This document shows positions 1 through 7,486 of a stretch of 64,000 nt of DNA, in pieces (position 1 is the stretch's first letter; every line of letters begins with the position of its first letter). This DNA is from CAG-791 sp000431495 (GTDB taxonomy: Bacteria; Bacillota; Clostridia; Lachnospirales; Lachnospiraceae). Where the stretch lies: NCBI GenBank assembly GCA_052117605.1, contig JBQKIT010000015.1. The stretch is one strand, 5' to 3'. Below the pieces are notes generated by a model. It saw only the letters and a program-made list of their open reading frames with translations. It had not been told where the DNA came from and did not search any database. The translations under genes and the position numbers were made by a program.

Positions 1-36
1 CTTGCCGCAAAGGGAATCGACTTTGTGAAGGATTAG
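1..36 (+). CDS. 3' end of an unidentified upstream gene (partial)
   Basis: The first twelve codons read LAAKGIDFVKD followed by TAG, so a plus-strand gene appears to end here. The rest lies outside the window and the fragment is too short to identify. It is followed by about 110 bp before pyrB. That gap contains a 12-bp direct repeat (GCTGCGGGCGCA at 51-62 and 88-99) and no clear terminator. It may belong to the same transcription unit as pyrB, but this cannot be decided from what is visible. Confidence 0.4.
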   Translation, partial: LAAKGIDFVKD

Positions 37-146
37 GGCGGTTCCGGCAGGCTGCGGGCGCATTCCTGGAACGCCGGAGGCAGGCCGGCTGCGGGCGCAG
101 GGATGGTTACATCGTAAGATTTGAATATATTCAGGAGGTAAGAATT

Positions 147-1064
147 ATGAAACGAGATTTGCTGACACCGCTTGACTTTTCCGTGGAGGAGCTCGAGCAG
201 CTTTTTGATCGTGCTGACGACATTCGTCTGCACCCGGAAAAATACGCACATGCCTGCGAGGGCAGAAAAATGGCGACCTGCTTCTACGAGCCGTCGACGA
301 GAACCCGGCTTTCCCATGAGACTGCCATGCTGAATCTCGGGGGACGCACGATGGGCTTTGCGGGCGCCGAGTCCTCTTCCGCATCGAAGGGCGAAACCGT
401 GGCCGATACGGCGCGCGTCATCTCCTGTTTTGCCGATATCATGGTCATCCGCCATCCGAAGGAGGGCGCTGCCGCGGTTGCCGCTCACTACGCTTCCATT
501 CCGGTCATCAATGCCGGCGACGGCGGTCATCAGCATCCCACGCAGACTCTGGCGGATCTTCTGACCATCCGGAACCTGCAGGGGCATCTGGATAATTTTA
601 CCATTGGTCTTTGCGGGGACCTGAAATTCGGACGCACGGTTCACTCCTTGATCAATGCGCTCGTGCGCTACCCGAACGTGCATTTTATTTTTATCTCTCC
701 GAAGGAGTTGCGCGTCCCGGATTACATCACCGAAATGCTCGATGCCAGGGGAATTTCCTATGAGGAGTGCATCAAAATTGAGGATGCCATCGATCGCCTT
801 GACATTCTGTATATGACCAGAATCCAGAAGGAGCGTTTCTTCAACGAGGAGGATTACGTTCGTCTGAAGAATTTCTATGTGCTGGACCGCGAGAAGCTTT
901 CTCTTGCAAAGCCCACCTGCTACGTTCTGCATCCGCTTCCGAGGGTCGGCGAGATCGCGCCGGACGTGGACGACGATCCGCGCGCGGCTTATTTCAAGCA
1001 GGTACAGTTCGGCGTCTATGTCCGCATGGCAGCGATTCTGAATCTGCTGAACATTGAGGTGTAA
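147..1064 (+). CDS. pyrB: Aspartate carbamoyltransferase catalytic subunit
   Basis: Condenses carbamoyl phosphate with L-aspartate to give N-carbamoyl-aspartate, the committed step of pyrimidine synthesis in the cytoplasm. The 305-aa product has the family's usual length. It shows the carbamoyl-phosphate motif FYEPSTRTRLS near residue 50, the loop SSSASKGETVADT near residue 75, HPTQTLADL near residue 130 and the C-terminal HPLPRVGEI. A strong AGGAGG lies nine bases before the ATG. The gene is followed by pyrI after about 100 bp, so the enzyme is expected to be the regulated catalytic-plus-regulatory holoenzyme. Nothing looks damaged. Confidence 0.97.
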   Translation: MKRDLLTPLDFSVEELEQLFDRADDIRLHPEKYAHACEGRKMATCFYEPSTRTRLSHETAMLNLGGRTMGFAGAESSSASKGETVADTARVISCFADIMVIRHPKEGAAAVAAHYASIPVINAGDGGHQHPTQTLADLLTIRNLQGHLDNFTIGLCGDLKFGRTVHSLINALVRYPNVHFIFISPKELRVPDYITEMLDARGISYEECIKIEDAIDRLDILYMTRIQKERFFNEEDYVRLKNFYVLDREKLSLAKPTCYVLHPLPRVGEIAPDVDDDPRAAYFKQVQFGVYVRMAAILNLLNIEV

Positions 1065-1165
1065 GGAAATACGGCGTGGTTTGATTTGAAAGGCGCCTGT
1101 TGATTTTCTACTGGCGTGTGAGAAAGATTTAGATGGGCGCCGGTTGAGGCGCGGGAAAGGATATT

Positions 1166-1630
1166 ATGGCAAACGTAGCACATGTACTTAGCGTTGGTAA
1201 GATTGAAGAGGGCTTCGTGCTGGATCACATTCGTGCCGGCAGAGCCATGAAAATTTATCATTATCTTGGGCTGGACAAGCTGGACTGCCCGGTTGCGATC
1301 ATCAAAAACGCCCGGAGCGGCGAGATGGGCAAGAAGGACATCCTGAAGGTGGAGTGCGACATCAACTCGCTGGATCTGGACGTCCTGGCCTTCATCGACC
1401 GCAACATTACCGTCAATGTCATCAAGGACGGTCAGATTATTGAAAAGCGGAGCCTGAAGCTCCCGAAGGAAATCCGGGACGTCATTCACTGCTCCAATCC
1501 TCGTTGCATCTCTTCGATAGAGCGCGGACTTCCGCATATCTTCTATCTCGCAGATGAGAAGACGGCGACGTATCGCTGCAAGTACTGCGATGAGAAGTAC
1601 GAAGAGTCCGACAGCGAGAAATATCTCTGA
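1166..1630 (+). CDS. pyrI: Aspartate carbamoyltransferase regulatory subunit
   Basis: The regulatory chain of aspartate carbamoyltransferase binds nucleotide effectors and holds catalytic trimers together through a zinc site. The 154-aa product has the N-terminal allosteric domain (VGKIEEGFVLDHI, then ILKVECDINSLDLD). Its C-terminal zinc domain carries four cysteines in two pairs, CSNPRC and CKYCDE, as expected. It lies directly downstream of pyrB on the same strand with an AAAGGAT ribosome site, so the two are probably co-transcribed. The repeat array begins about 115 bp after its stop codon. Confidence 0.96.
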   Translation: MANVAHVLSVGKIEEGFVLDHIRAGRAMKIYHYLGLDKLDCPVAIIKNARSGEMGKKDILKVECDINSLDLDVLAFIDRNITVNVIKDGQIIEKRSLKLPKEIRDVIHCSNPRCISSIERGLPHIFYLADEKTATYRCKYCDEKYEESDSEKYL

Positions 1631-1746
1631 TCTGTTGCTATGATTGGTGATGCTTCCGGCATCTGTGATCGAGATTTGTGATTGAAGTTTTTATATTCAA
1701 GTTTTTATATTGAAGCTTTTTGAAGCTTTTAATATTGAAGTTTTGG

Positions 1747-2215
1747 CATCCTCTGGCTTCCATTTCATCTCTAAAATGATTTTGAGGCTATGGAGGATGC
1801 TTTTTTTATGTCAAAGCATCCCTGGATGAACTTTTCTCTTTGCAGAGATGCTTCTGCCTCCCCAAAGTAATCCCCGGATGAGCGTTTCTCCTTGCAGAGA
1901 TGCTTCTGCCTCCGCAAAATAATCCCTGGATGAACTTTTCTCTTTGCAGAGATGCTTCTGCCTCCGCAAAATAATCCCTGGATGAGCGTTTCTCCTTGCA
2001 GAGATGCTTCTGCCTCCGCAAAATAATCTCTGGATGGACTTTTCTCTTTGCAGAGATGCTTTGCCTCCGCAAAATAATCTCTGGATGAACTTTTCTCTTC
2101 GCAGAGATGCTTCTGCCTCCGCAAAATAATCCCTGGATAAGCGTTTCTCTTTATTGAGATGATCTCTCTCACTAAAAATAATCTCTGGATAGACATTTCT
2201 CCAAATTGAGATGCT
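1747..2215. repeat. 52-bp tandem repeat array A, about eight units
   Basis: Phase-matched AATCC/CATCC positions fall at about 1817, 1869, 1921, 1973, 2025, 2076, 2128 and 2180, giving a period of 52 bp with one 51-bp step. A typical unit contains GATGCTTCTGCCTCCGCA, then AATCCCTGGATG and CTTTGCAGA. Units diverge by point changes along their whole length, with no constant repeat and unique spacer, so this is not a CRISPR array. Since 52 is not a multiple of three, open frames across it (1771-2196, 1806-2072, minus strand) are repeat artefacts. The left edge is an inverted repeat, GCATCCTC (1747-1754) with GAGGATGC (1793-1800), which could also serve as terminator for pyrBI. Confidence 0.85.
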
Positions 2216-2614
2216 TTTTGCGGGCCCTAGTCGTTTCTGATCAATTTATATATATTTATCCGAATCGGTTTGTACAGTATCCCACTGGACTTTTGGGAGT
2301 CTGGTTTTGTAGAATACAATCACTGACCGGCAAGGTCTTTCTCGTTTGACAGAGCAGGGTGCGTTTTCGTACCGTACCCTTTTTATTCTTCTTTATTCTA
2401 TACTCAGCGGCAACCATCATTTCTGCCGCAGGCTTTCTTATCTTTGAGCTTTACAGGCACCTTCCTTCCGCAGGCTTTCTTATCTTCGGGCTTTGCAAGC
2501 TCTTTTCAGTTGCAGTCTTTCTTGAAATTCTCAGATTAGATTTGATATCAATTGATGATTATCTGCCGCTCTGTGTCTGCATGACAGGTGTGGTATGATA
2601 GGAACAGGAGAAGC
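2216..2614. other. Intergenic stretch before the Rpn-type gene
   Basis: About 400 bp between array A and the nuclease start. It holds an AT-rich patch (2247-2262), a partial inverted repeat GGGTGCG/CGTACCC near 2358-2382 that could be a weak hairpin, and an imperfect direct repeat of GCAGGCTTTCTTATCTT at about 2427 and 2470. A 79-codon open frame at 2359-2598 spans the direct repeat, has a low-complexity hydrophobic translation and no convincing ribosome site, so I do not call it a gene. No certain promoter is visible. Confidence 0.5.
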
Positions 2615-3442
2615 ATGGTGAAACGTTCATCTCACAGCAGGACAATGGAGTTTGTACAGAAGCTTCGTCCGATAGACAACGCTTTTTTCCCCGTTCTCGG
2701 ACAGGATCCGGGAGTGATGGAAGAAATCCTGCGTGTCATTCTTAATGACAACACCCTCACGGTAGAAAAGGTCATTGCTGAGTACACGCTTCCCAACCTT
2801 CCCGGCAGGGGTGTTCGATTGGATTCCTTCTGTGAGACAGGTGACGGGCATCGGATCAACGTTGAAGTCCAGAAGGCGGACGACGATGATCATATTCGGA
2901 GGTGTCGCTATAACGCTGCCGGAATGACGTGGAAGGAAGCAGAAAAGGGAATCCGATTCAGGGATCTTCCTGATGTCTGCGTAGTGTACATTACCGAGCA
3001 CGATTTTCTGCATGGTGGCCGTACCGTTTATCATGTGGACAAGATCCTTCGCGAAAATGGCTCGCTCATTGATGACGGAAGTTCTGTGATATATGTAAAC
3101 ACTGCGGTAAATGATGGAAGTGCCATCTCCGATTTGATGCGATGTTTTTTGCAGAAAACGGTAAATGATCCGAGGTTTCCCAGGCTTTCCGAGAGAGTAC
3201 ATCAATACAAGAATACCGAGAAAGGAGCTGCAGAAATGTGTGAAGAATTAGAGCGCTATATTGATGAAATTACTGAAGAGATGCAGACAAAGGTTGTGCA
3301 GCTGCAGGCCTCGAATTCTGAGAAAGACAAAACTATCTCCGAGAAAAACAAAGCCATCACTGAAAAGGACAAGGAGATTGCGCGTCTTAATGAACTTGTC
3401 GCCTCCTTATCAAAGAACAGCAGCAGGCCCGCAAATTCCTGA
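2615..3442 (+). CDS. Rpn/PD-(D/E)XK nuclease-family transposase-like protein
   Basis: A 275-aa member of the family annotated as Rpn recombination-promoting nuclease or PD-(D/E)XK nuclease transposase. The nuclease core is RLDSFCETGDGHRINVEVQ, with a candidate catalytic Asp and the Glu-Val-Gln that replaces the usual E-x-K in this family. The opening RPIDNAFFPVLG and the later DLPDVCVVYITEHDF are also typical. The last 60 residues form a charged heptad-like coiled coil (TISEKNKAITEKDKEIARL). I chose the ATG at 2615, preceded by ACAGGAG, over the ATG at 2588. Such genes are multicopy in Lachnospiraceae and promote recombination in better studied cases. The neighbouring repeat array fits a variable locus. 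The exact function here is inferred. Confidence 0.8.
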   Translation: MVKRSSHSRTMEFVQKLRPIDNAFFPVLGQDPGVMEEILRVILNDNTLTVEKVIAEYTLPNLPGRGVRLDSFCETGDGHRINVEVQKADDDDHIRRCRYNAAGMTWKEAEKGIRFRDLPDVCVVYITEHDFLHGGRTVYHVDKILRENGSLIDDGSSVIYVNTAVNDGSAISDLMRCFLQKTVNDPRFPRLSERVHQYKNTEKGAAEMCEELERYIDEITEEMQTKVVQLQASNSEKDKTISEKNKAITEKDKEIARLNELVASLSKNSSRPANS

Positions 3443-3470
3443 ACCTGCTGTCACGTAATATTTTCGTATT

Positions 3471-4556
3471 TTATTGATGGAAAACGACCTTCGCAAGCTC
3501 TTCTTTACCGCAGGCAAAGGGGGCTTTTGATAATTTGGATGGATTGGATGCGACTGCATCGAGTGCATGCTGCAGCTCGTCTTCCGGGATCAGGATCTTC
3601 CCGCACACGGTTTCGAAGAAGTCCTGAAAGTCAGAAAGATTGCGGAAGCCGGCAAGCGACAGCATTTCATTCCGTTCGTTTTCCGGGATCCGGGCAAGGT
3701 ACCCGGACTCAAAATACCCGACGGCTACTCCATGCGGCAGATGAAGATCGTATGTAAGCGGATATGACAGTGCATGCGGAAGGGAGGTTCCTGTCTGAGC
3801 AATGGCCATGCCGGCAAAGGCGGAGGCCCGCATGAGGTTCTCTCTGCTCTCCGGGGAGAGAGGTTTTTGTTCCAGTTCCAGGAGATCCCGGCGCGCGAGG
3901 GCCCAGGTAGTAAGTCCTGCTTCTGCACACATCCTGCTGTATTTTGTTGCCGCCGAATTAAACCAGCTCTCCATGAGGTGCCCGAGCGCATCCACAGCGG
4001 TGTTTCGAATCACCGAAATCGGAGCGGAAGCAAGATATTTTCCATCGATCAGAGCGGCATCTGCGAAGATTTTGTGAGGGAGGGAGCTTTTCGTCTTCTT
4101 TGCGTGAATTGTGAGCACACTGGCCCCCGTTACCTCTGAACCAGTCCCACAGGTCGTCGGAATAAGGATCAGCGGAAGGCGGCCGGTCTCCTGCCCCTCA
4201 TACAGATAATCCGCATCCTCTTCCTTGTAATACATCATCATCGCAATGGCCTTGGCTGCATCCATCGGGGAGCCGCCTCCGATTCCAATGACAAAATCTG
4301 CCTTTTCCTTCAAGCCGAATGCCCTGGCCTTCATAACGGTCTCTATGGACGGATTCTCTTCCACAGCATCAAAAAGAGCATGCGATATTCCGGCCTCCTC
4401 CAACACCTCAAGGACATCGGAAAGAGCTCCGTTTTCCCTCGCAGAGTGCCGTCCCGTGACAAGGAGTGCCTTGCTTCCTGCTGCCGTAAACACCTCAGTG
4501 TGACATTTTACGCACTCTTCCTCTTCATAAACCTTTACCGGCATGTAGAACTGCAT
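3471..4556 (-). CDS. Iron-containing alcohol dehydrogenase
   Basis: A 361-aa NAD(P)-dependent, metal-dependent alcohol dehydrogenase of the type III (Fe-ADH) family. Recognisable parts are the cofactor motif GIGGGSPMDAAKA near residue 100, the loop PTTCGTGSEVT near 140, the metal-ligand helix TAVDALGHLMES near 195, and LPHGVAVGYF near 275 with its ligand histidine. The substrate cannot be read from the sequence; relatives use butanol, 1,3-propanediol, glycerol or lactaldehyde. The start overlaps the end of nudC by 22 bp on the same strand, so the two are translationally linked. A good AGGAGA precedes the ATG at 4556. Confidence 0.9.
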   Translation of the reverse strand: MQFYMPVKVYEEEECVKCHTEVFTAAGSKALLVTGRHSARENGALSDVLEVLEEAGISHALFDAVEENPSIETVMKARAFGLKEKADFVIGIGGGSPMDAAKAIAMMMYYKEEDADYLYEGQETGRLPLILIPTTCGTGSEVTGASVLTIHAKKTKSSLPHKIFADAALIDGKYLASAPISVIRNTAVDALGHLMESWFNSAATKYSRMCAEAGLTTWALARRDLLELEQKPLSPESRENLMRASAFAGMAIAQTGTSLPHALSYPLTYDLHLPHGVAVGYFESGYLARIPENERNEMLSLAGFRNLSDFQDFFETVCGKILIPEDELQHALDAVASNPSKLSKAPFACGKEELAKVVFHQ

Positions 4557-5569
4557 ATCTTGTCTCCTTCCTCCTTGAAATGCATGATCATCTCGGCGGT
4601 CAGGCTCAGATTCCGCTCCTCCTCACCGATCTCATCCCGTGAGACCCACACTGCCTTTGCAAGCTCCCCATCATCCATATGAATGGGTTCGTCTTCATTC
4701 GCGATGCAGTAGTAGCCAAAGAGCAGGTTGGAATCAAAGCCCCAGGGCTGACTCTTGTAATAACGGATGTTGCGGACATGGAGTCCAACCTCCTCCAGGA
4801 CCTCTCTGCGCACGGTATCCTCCGCAGTCTCTCCGATCTCGCAAAACCCCGCAACCAGGGCGTGCCCTTTGTATTCACGTCCTGCATAACGCGTCATGAC
4901 AATTTTATCCCCGGAGGAATTCAAAATGCCGACAATCACCGCCGGTGCGATCTTCGGATAAACCACATTTCCGCAGGACGGGCAGATCATCGCGCGCTCC
5001 TTGTGCGAATATTCAAGGTGCTCGCCGCAGCGTCCGCAGAAGTTGTTGTCACGGTACCAGACGTACAGATGATACGCCGTCTCTCCCGCATAACACTCTT
5101 CCTTTGGCTTTGTCCGCCGTAAAACACGAAGCGTTTCCACGGTATATTCGACATCCTCTGCGTGTCCTGATGCACAGCCGCCGGGATTGATGTCAACCCT
5201 TGCCTCGTCTGATACACATTTTCCGGGATCGCTGCCGGCCCTCGCCTCGTCTGATACACATTTTCCGGGATCGCAGGACTTCGCTTTCAGTCCTGCAAGC
5301 ACGCTTCGTGCATCCGCGTCCTCTTCGAAGGAGGAAAACAGCCAGAACGGCCGATCATCAATGGAAAAAAGATAGCGGAAATGCTCTCTGGAGGCCCCTG
5401 CTGCCAGGAGCTCTCCTGCTTTCGGGAAAGAGATTCCTGCCTGCTCGTCCACATGGCAAAGGATATTTCTTCCCTCAAAAACAAAAGCGGTATCCTCGTT
5501 CTTCATCTGCTCCGGCCCATAGTCCCGAAACTGGTTATGCATGATCTTTGGTGCAATATCCTGTATCAT
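4535..5569 (-). CDS. nudC: NAD(+) diphosphatase / NAD-decapping Nudix hydrolase NudC
   Basis: Hydrolyses NAD(H) to NMN(H) and AMP, and in bacteria removes NAD caps from RNA. The 344-aa product has the NudC N-terminal domain, a four-cysteine zinc ribbon (CGRCGEHLEY then CPSCG), the Nudix box GFCEIGETAEDTVRREVLEE and the family tag SQPWGFDSNL, close to the canonical SQPWPFPxS. Length exceeds the usual 260-310 because an insert of about 40 residues between the N-terminal domain and the zinc ribbon contains two tandem copies of DPGKCVSDEAR plus a decayed third (NPGGCASG). At the DNA level this is a 42-bp repeat (copies at about 5203 and 5245). The insert lies in a linker and should leave catalysis intact. 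Confidence 0.93.
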   Translation of the reverse strand: MIQDIAPKIMHNQFRDYGPEQMKNEDTAFVFEGRNILCHVDEQAGISFPKAGELLAAGASREHFRYLFSIDDRPFWLFSSFEEDADARSVLAGLKAKSCDPGKCVSDEARAGSDPGKCVSDEARVDINPGGCASGHAEDVEYTVETLRVLRRTKPKEECYAGETAYHLYVWYRDNNFCGRCGEHLEYSHKERAMICPSCGNVVYPKIAPAVIVGILNSSGDKIVMTRYAGREYKGHALVAGFCEIGETAEDTVRREVLEEVGLHVRNIRYYKSQPWGFDSNLLFGYYCIANEDEPIHMDDGELAKAVWVSRDEIGEEERNLSLTAEMIMHFKEEGDKICSSTCR

Positions 5570-5643
5570 AGTTTTTCTTTCTCTGATTCCTGGTCTTTTT
5601 TACCGAACCGGGATGCTGTCCGGCACCGACAAAAGCGTTCCCA

Positions 5644-7158
5644 TCATGAGCAGAGGAGCTTCTCTACATCTTCCTTTTCGTATACGACGCCGGAGATTCC
5701 CTGTGTCTCGATCCGGTACAGGGCATTTGCGGCAAGGTGCTCCGCCGCCTGTTCGAGGTCGCGGACGCCAGGCATGGAGGCAAAGCGGTCCACTACGGCA
5801 TAGGCGCCTTCTTCGGTAACCACGCACTCCTCCGGCCGCATTCCCATGCGCTTTAATACCTTCGGGAGCGAGAACTTTGAGAAGATCGTCTTTTTCTCAT
5901 CTCTTGTATAGTCCGGAATGTCGATCACGGCAAAACGGGTCATCAGGGGCTCGCTGATCCGGCTCTTGTCGTTGGCTGTCGCAATCGGATACACGCCGCC
6001 TGTCGGGATGGTGCACTCCATGTAGTTGTCCGTGTATCCAAGATTGTCCAGAAGCGTCAGCAGCGCATCCGCAGGATTTCCTCCGGAGGTTCTGGAATCT
6101 GCTTTGTCCAGCTCATTGATGATAAAGACCATGTTGGACTCCCCCGCTACATAGAAGGATTCCATAATGCTTCCGGGCTTTGCATTCGCATAGACGCGGG
6201 ACGTTCCGGTCAGCTGGTCCGAATCATGAATGGAGCTCATGTCCAGCGAGGTCCACGGAAGCTTCAAAATTCTTGCGACGGCATAGGCAACCTGTGATTT
6301 TCCGGTGCCAGCGGGGCCGACAAGAAGAAGTCCATAGGCAGGAAGCGTATGCGTGCGGTTGATCTGGATGATGGTCTCAATGATTCGCTGTTTTACCTTT
6401 TCCATGCCGTAGAGCTCTTCATCCAGAATTCTTCTTGCTTCCACGGGATCAATGGAGCCAAAGGTCGTATCCTTCCACTGAATGTTCAGCATAATGGAGA
6501 GCGCTCTTTGTGCATGCCTTCTCTCATCCGGTCCGATTTCCGTAGAACGGGCAACCACCAGATTTCTTCTTGCCCATTTGAGAATGTGCGGAGGAAGCGA
6601 TCTTCCCGCCACATTCAGGAAATCGGTGATGCTCTGAAGGCTGGTCAGCTTCATCTCATCGCCTTCGATGTCATCTGCGTCCTCGTCCGGTGCATCCGCA
6701 GGTGCTTTGGCCGCGAGAAGACGCGCAATCGCATACTGAAGGAAGCCATCCTCTGCGGAAAGCTTCGTCTCTCCGCCGGAATCCACCTCTCGAATCTTGT
6801 AGACGCAAAAGCCCCGCTCGGTATTATGCCCGGAAAGCCGCACGTTGATGCGGTTGTCTCCCAGCCAGCGAACAAGATCCTCGAACCGCTCATCGATTTC
6901 ACGGATATCGGTCTCTGCAGGCGTTCCTGCATCCATAAAATGGAACGAGGTCCGTTTCTCCGGAAGCTCAAAGCTTCCGCTGATATGATGCAGAAGTTTG
7001 CCCTCCGCATTTTCCAGAACAAGGATCGGATGCCCGGCATCTGCGGTCTCAGAATCCTGCCGGAAGGTTGTATAGGTGCAAATTTCCTCCTGCACAGCGG
7101 TTGTTTTCTTCTGCCCGTCGTCTGAACTGCTGCTGAAATCAAATACCTTATTCGCCAT
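5644..7158 (-). CDS. Lon-like AAA+ ATPase without a protease domain
   Basis: A 504-aa protein. Residues 1-230 are a poorly recognisable N-terminal region with an acidic linker (about 155-168). Residues 235-480 resemble the AAA+ module of Lon: RRILDEELYGMEKVKQRI as the Lon-type entry helix, Walker A GPAGTGKS (281-288), Walker B region VFIINELDK (344-352), sensor 1 ATAND (about 393-397), a candidate arginine finger in LMTRF (Arg408) and sensor 2 GVRDLEQ (464-470). No Ser-Lys peptidase domain follows; the protein ends 34 residues after sensor 2. Walker B has Asn where Lon has Asp, while the catalytic Glu349 remains. A regulatory or remodelling ATPase is likely; its partner is unknown. Confidence 0.75.
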   Translation of the reverse strand: MANKVFDFSSSSDDGQKKTTAVQEEICTYTTFRQDSETADAGHPILVLENAEGKLLHHISGSFELPEKRTSFHFMDAGTPAETDIREIDERFEDLVRWLGDNRINVRLSGHNTERGFCVYKIREVDSGGETKLSAEDGFLQYAIARLLAAKAPADAPDEDADDIEGDEMKLTSLQSITDFLNVAGRSLPPHILKWARRNLVVARSTEIGPDERRHAQRALSIMLNIQWKDTTFGSIDPVEARRILDEELYGMEKVKQRIIETIIQINRTHTLPAYGLLLVGPAGTGKSQVAYAVARILKLPWTSLDMSSIHDSDQLTGTSRVYANAKPGSIMESFYVAGESNMVFIINELDKADSRTSGGNPADALLTLLDNLGYTDNYMECTIPTGGVYPIATANDKSRISEPLMTRFAVIDIPDYTRDEKKTIFSKFSLPKVLKRMGMRPEECVVTEEGAYAVVDRFASMPGVRDLEQAAEHLAANALYRIETQGISGVVYEKEDVEKLLCS

Positions 7159-7365
7159 TTTCTCAGTCCTCCCTGATATTCTCTCATCCTCTCTGTATCT
7201 TTCGAGGCCTTATTTATGATTATGGTTAAAACACCTGCTTCTGAATGCAATGGTGTTTTGTTTCTGAAATGAAATTGCGGTATTGTGTTTTGTTTCTGAA
7301 ATGAAGCCGCAGTATTGTGTTCTATTTCGGAAACCTGCGGTCCGGGCAGTTGCGGATGCTCTCCA
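7159..7365. repeat. 32-bp tandem repeat, three copies
   Basis: Upstream of the AAA+ gene, three copies of a 32-bp unit start at about 7254, 7286 and 7318. The shared core is TGTTTTGTTTCTGAAATGAA, and the third copy is diverged. They lie within 170 bp of the AAA+ start codon, so they occupy its leader or promoter region. The copy-number variability typical of such repeats could affect expression; that is inference. No gene is seen between 7159 and 7486. Confidence 0.7.
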
Positions 7366-7440
7366 CCGCTGAGAATCATCCCTGCACAGAAATTTCTTCA
7401 AATCAGGATGCATTCCTCCGCTGGAAAGCAAACATTCCTC
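7366..7440. repeat. Repeat site B: one to two units of the 52-bp family, inverted
   Basis: The stretch reading GAATCATCCCTGCACAG then AAATCAGGATGCATTCCTCC is the reverse complement of the units found at about 19980-20050, including the GGATG/CATCC pentamers. A more diverged partial unit follows to about 7450. The site is just downstream of the acyltransferase stop codon, at the end of the glycan operon. It shows that the family also occurs as single copies and in either orientation. Confidence 0.7.
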
Positions 7441-7486
7441 CAGAGAACAGTTTCTTCCCCAGAATCACAGTTTTCCTTCCTCAGAA

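Noticed and set aside
1771..2196. Minus-strand repetitive proteins encoded in arrays A and C
   Set aside because: The 52-bp period shifts the frame in each unit, so the open frames result from the lack of stops in the repeat, not from selection for protein.
1801..2215. Possible CRISPR array (regular 52-bp spacing)
   Set aside because: Units are similar and diverge along their whole length; there is no invariant repeat with unique spacers, and no cas gene is in the window.
2359..2598. Small hydrophobic 79-aa open frame before the Rpn-type gene
   Set aside because: No good ribosome site; its hydrophobic stretch is created by a short direct DNA repeat.
2615..3442. Insertion sequence around the Rpn-type gene
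   Set aside because: No terminal inverted repeats or target-site duplication were found at its flanks; it is reported as a stand-alone gene.
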